Assembly (NCBI RefSeq): GCF_010389155.1
Contig: NC_057766.1
Location: forward strand, 26,979,516-27,043,515
DNA from: Erigeron canadensis
Lineage: Eukaryota > Streptophyta > Magnoliopsida > Asterales > Asteraceae
DNA length: 64,000 nt
Direction: 5' to 3'
Part shown: one piece after another, positions 60,691 through 64,000 of the stretch
How the letters are laid out: every line of letters begins with the position of its first letter
Position numbering within the stretch: position 1 is the stretch's first letter
Notes under the pieces: generated by a model
Told to the model about the DNA's origin: nothing
Seen by the model: only the letters and a program-made list of their open reading frames with translations
Databases searched by the model: none
Made by a program: the position numbers and the translations under genes

Positions 60691-61015
60691 ATCCATATTT
60701 TGTTTTCAACTTTTTATTTTTGATATACCTAAAATATTCTTAATTATCAATCTACACACACAAAATCTATTCAAAATATCTTTAAAAATATTTTTCGACC
60801 ATATTTATCCAGACTACTCTCCTTTGTTAAATAATTTAAATATTTTCACCTAATATCTCTGTAATACTCTTAATAAAATTTTACAAAAGCTACATCCCTT
60901 AACTATAAAATAACTACATTACCATTTATATTAACTACTTTTAGATTAATAATCACATCGTAACCACCACCACCACCATCTGTTATCGCCGCCTTGCGTG
61001 AGTACTCATCTCGTT
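60691..61015 (-). mobile_element. Helitron-like non-autonomous element
   Basis: A body with tcacctaatatctctgtaat leads to a ccaccaccaccaccatct / cgccgccttgcg GC end near 60960-61000, matching the family at 30.45 and 63.15 kb. Confidence 0.4.
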
Positions 61016-61129
61016 CCCACATATAATAATATAATAAAGAAGTGAAATTAAAGAAAATAAAATTGTGTTGACCACTAGTTAATATTCGCATATCTATATC
61101 TAATATCTAATACTATCTTATAAATTATT

Positions 61130-61560
61130 TTGTCTTTTTTCAAATCTTGATTAAGTAATTGAACTATCTAAAGTATCTTTCTTCTTTATTCACTAATATA
61201 TACATCTCTACCTAATATACCTACAATACCCTTAAATCTCAACCATTCATTTTTCTCTCTCTCCTCAAATCTCAACTACTCATTTTTTTTCTCTCGCCCC
61301 CAAAATCATTTTATTCTTCTAATTCATTCAAAATCTTATATCTCAAAAACCGTATATCGATAAATTATAAAGGTTGTGTGAGTGTTCTTAAATTTCATGC
61401 TCTTTCATTAGAGATGTCATTCGATATACTTTCGACGATGTCAAAAACCGTACGGCTAAGGCAAATTGGCTATCATACTCTATAACTTGACCTATCACCT
61501 CCACCATCTGACCATCGCAATACGCGGACACTATTTCTCGATACTTTATAAAACAAACTA
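61130..61560 (-). mobile_element. Helitron-like element of the 32.7-kb family
   Basis: Blocks shared with 32700-33150 include attcatttttctctctctcc, atctcaaaaaccgta, catgctctttcattagagat and cattcgatatactttcgac, with the GC end near 61515 (gcaatacgcggacac). Confidence 0.5.
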
Positions 61561-61569
61561 CTCATCATC

Positions 61570-61865
61570 TTTTAAGTAATTAAGATTTTGAAATAACCAT
61601 ATTACTCTTCTTCTTTATTCACTAATTTAAATATATTCATCTATTTACCTGCAATACTCTTGATGAAATAAATTACAACATAGATCATCCATACCTTAAA
61701 AAATCATATTAGCCCCTCTTACATCAATTATTTTACATTCACCGCCGGGGCGCCGCCGCCGTCACCACCGCACATCGTCACCATCATGGCGTCGTTGCCA
61801 CATCTTCGTCGCTACCACCATCACCGTCATATCGTGCGGATATCTGTCTACTATAGAGTAAAAAT
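61570..61865 (-). mobile_element. Helitron-like non-autonomous element
   Basis: An AT-rich body is followed by a GC-rich ccgccggggcgccgccgccg / tcaccaccgcacatcg block at about 61742-61840. Confidence 0.4.
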
Positions 61866-61954
61866 AGCGTGAGAGTACTACCGTCCAATCTAGCTTTATT
61901 CCGATACTAACAAAAAGGGTATTGAAAACCCGTATAGATTCCGGTCCCATTTGG

Positions 61955-62815
61955 ATTATTATTATTTTTTTAAAAAAAAGGATATGTCATTCACTATAAT
62001 CCACCATCCCGCAATTATGGAATAGGGCAATAATTACAAGGATTAAGTTACATTAAAACAAATCCAATCCTTCCAACTAATTGAATCCTTAGTTACTCTA
62101 TTAGAATACCACAAGAAACCTAACGATTTAACCTCTTGCAACACCCTATCGACATTGTTCTCTTCTTGATTGAAGACCTTCTCGTTTCTTGCCTTCCAAA
62201 GACACCAACTAGTAACGAAGACAATACCTTTGAAGAGTTTATGACCTTTCTTTCCCAGATTGACTTTCTCACATTCTTCAATGAGATCTTTAACCGAAGT
62301 GAAAGCAAAAGAGGGAGCTTTACACCAAGAGAATATACGAACACATACATCCTTTGAAAATTTGCACTTACAAATAAGATGGTCAGTGGTCTCAACCCAA
62401 TTGTTACAGAAGACACACATGGAGGAATCGAAATGACAATTGCGAGATAGGAGCGCTTGATAAGTAGGTAAACGATCTAGAGCCGTCCGCCACATAAAGA
62501 TGTTGCACTTCTTAGGAATTCCTTTAGCCCATCTAAACACAAACCTCCCAGTAACATCCCTACCAGTCCTAATGAATTCCTTGACACTTTTGATCGTAAA
62601 GATTTTATTTCTATCGTCCATCCATTCCCATTTATCATAAGAGTCGTTCACCCTACAATCTTCAATTAAATTACGCAAACTAAGCCATTCCTTAGTCATT
62701 TCACTGTCAAAAGGTGTGACATACCAATCGGAGCTTCCAAAGAATCTTTTAAACTCCCCGCAAAATCTGTCACTTATTACACATTTCTTTTGTTTCTCCA
62801 ATTTGAACAAGGATG
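61955..62815 (-). mobile_element. 3' end of a LINE (zf-RVT region)
   Basis: A 255-residue frame (62810-62043) holds FRWAKGIPKKCNIFMWRTAL, DRLPTYQALLSRN, CVFCNNWVETTDHLICKC and SWCLWKARNEKVF, the zinc-binding region C-terminal to plant L1-type reverse transcriptase. Downstream on the minus strand the element ends in an A-rich tail followed by (TAA)-like repeats near 61957-61975. Polymerase and endonuclease are missing, so it is a 5'-truncated insertion. Confidence 0.88.
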
Positions 62816-63125
62816 GAAACAGATTTTAAATAAAAAACATGTATTAATTTAAATAAAAAACATGTATATTAATTTAAATAAAAAAGAAAAAGACAAAATT
62901 ACGGCTCTTAGCGTACATATTGACATTTTCTTCGAGACATAAACAAATAAATATTAAGTCGAACTGAACTGGAGCATCTATCTTTGACCATCAAAAGATG
63001 TTTCAAAATAAGTAAATTTAATTATATTAGTCTTTTGACCGCTGGAAAAGCAAATGTCACTCAAATGAGACAATACTTGGAATACATTTATCTTTGAAAT
63101 TAAAATTAAAGGAATAAAGTATCTT
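62816..63125. other. AT-rich DNA with a short tandem duplication
   Basis: aatttaaataaaaaacatgt occurs twice near 62825-62880. No gene is seen. Confidence 0.55.
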
Positions 63126-63425
63126 TCAGTAAACAAATTTATATATACGAGACACGGTGCCCGCGCGATGCAGCGATGATGGTGGTAACGACAAAGGTGT
63201 GGCTGCGGCAATTGTGGCGATGATGTGCGGCGGTAAGGGTTAATATGGTTATTTAAGGATTGGAAAATTTATGTTGTAGTTTATTTTATTAAAGGTATTA
63301 TAGGTATATAAGTAAAGATGTTTAAATTAGTGAATAAATAAGAAGGGTAATATGGTCATTTTAGGTTCTTAATTATTTAAAGGGGAAGGGCAGTTTGCTT
63401 TATATAGTAGTTTAGATAAGGAACA
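63126..63425 (+). mobile_element. Helitron-like non-autonomous element
   Basis: It starts with the gcccgcgcgatgcagcgatg head and ends near agggcagtttgctttatata, matching 30455-30830 in overall plan. Confidence 0.45.
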
Positions 63426-63904
63426 AAATAATAGTATAAGTTATAGTGGCAGTTTTTTATAGTCAAACTCGGTTATGATTGTCATTTTGAGCTTGATAAT
63501 TCAACATTTTGATATATAATTCATTGTAACCATTCAGTTATATCAACAAGTTTTTGTAAATTATTATTTTTAAAAATAACCTCCCCTCTTCACATAGGTT
63601 AAAAGTTCCTTTTGGGTTAATATATGCACATATTATTTTTCTTGTGTTAAGTTTGTATTTAAAGGATAAATATTAGCTGATGGAACATTGTATGTTCAAT
63701 TCCAAGCAATCGTACTTAGATGTAATCCAAATTTGTATTATATAGTTATATTGCGCTACTATTTGATGTATGTATTATTGTAAATGAATAAAAAGTATTA
63801 TGAGTTTATCACTACTTCAAAAATAGAGAGAGTGATTTTCCGAATATTGGATTTCCTTTAGATCTAATAAGAGTTGAGTATATAAAAACGCATGCCGCTG
63901 AGCT

Positions 63905-64000
63905 CAAATTCGTCGTTCAAGGTAACCATGTGTTGTAATGGATTGGTATACGGTAGAGCTTGAAACTGAAAGGTTTTGGGTTCAAATTCTGGTGTGAGCA
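63905..64000 (+). mobile_element. tRNA-derived SINE, cut by the window end
   Basis: aatggattggtatacggtag and ggttttgggttcaaattctg resemble pol III A and B boxes at a typical spacing. The body continues past the window. Confidence 0.45.

Noticed and set aside
62120..62416. 98-residue minus-strand frame overlapping the LINE
   Set aside because: Out of frame with the recognisable zf-RVT protein.
63945..64000. Possible tRNA gene from the B-box-like ggttcaaattc
   Set aside because: No cloverleaf or acceptor stem can be formed from the visible sequence; it fits a SINE better. The same holds for 44240-44440.

Overview
This is a plant nuclear window, most likely from the daisy family (Asteraceae). 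The evidence is multi-exon TIR-NB-ARC-LRR (TNL) resistance genes with canonical GT-AG introns, plant LINE, copia, hAT, CACTA, SINE and Helitron-like debris, very AT-rich intergenic DNA, and an intronless glycosyltransferase whose sequence resembles the UGT91D type known from Stevia. The family placement is an inference; no search was run.

Layout. 1-4.9 kb is gene-free repeat DNA, including a putative 2.5 kb LTR with a 103-bp minisatellite. 4.9-9.4 kb is transposon DNA: a frameshifted OTU-protease gene on the plus strand, converging with a decayed Ptta/CACTA-type gene on the minus strand, then CACTA-like subterminal palindromes. 10.9-47.7 kb is a minus-strand TNL array at every stage of decay: an NB-ARC stub (10.9-11.3), a TIR exon (12.4-12.9), an orphan TIR exon (16.5-17.0), a deletion pseudogene (18.3-23.0), a structurally complete gene whose start codon reads ATA (24.7-33.7), a last-exon relic caught in a fold-back rearrangement (36.0-36.9), and a fully open five-exon gene (39.2-47.0) predicted at 1095 residues. 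49.9-55.7 kb holds pieces of TNL 5' flank in the opposite orientation, two copies of one glycosyltransferase promoter, a broken copia element that sits where the first gene body should be, and the intact UGT gene. 55.8-64 kb is repeat-rich, with Helitron-like elements, a hAT-like element and the 3' end of a LINE.

How it fits together. The array grew by repeated duplication of a unit made of TNL 5' flank, TNL gene and a scrap of UGT coding sequence, because UGT remnants recur at the same relative place beyond the 3' ends of three TNL copies. Retroelements and DNA transposons then enlarged the introns and flanks; two TNL genes kept all exon joins in frame despite introns of about 4 kb. Every full TIR exon carries an in-frame TAA overlapping its splice donor, so retention of intron 1 would give a TIR-only protein. 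The least expected structures are the 211-bp inverted / 119-bp direct repeat at 36 kb, the UGT promoter whose gene was replaced by copia sequence, and the ATG-to-ATA start of an otherwise intact TNL.
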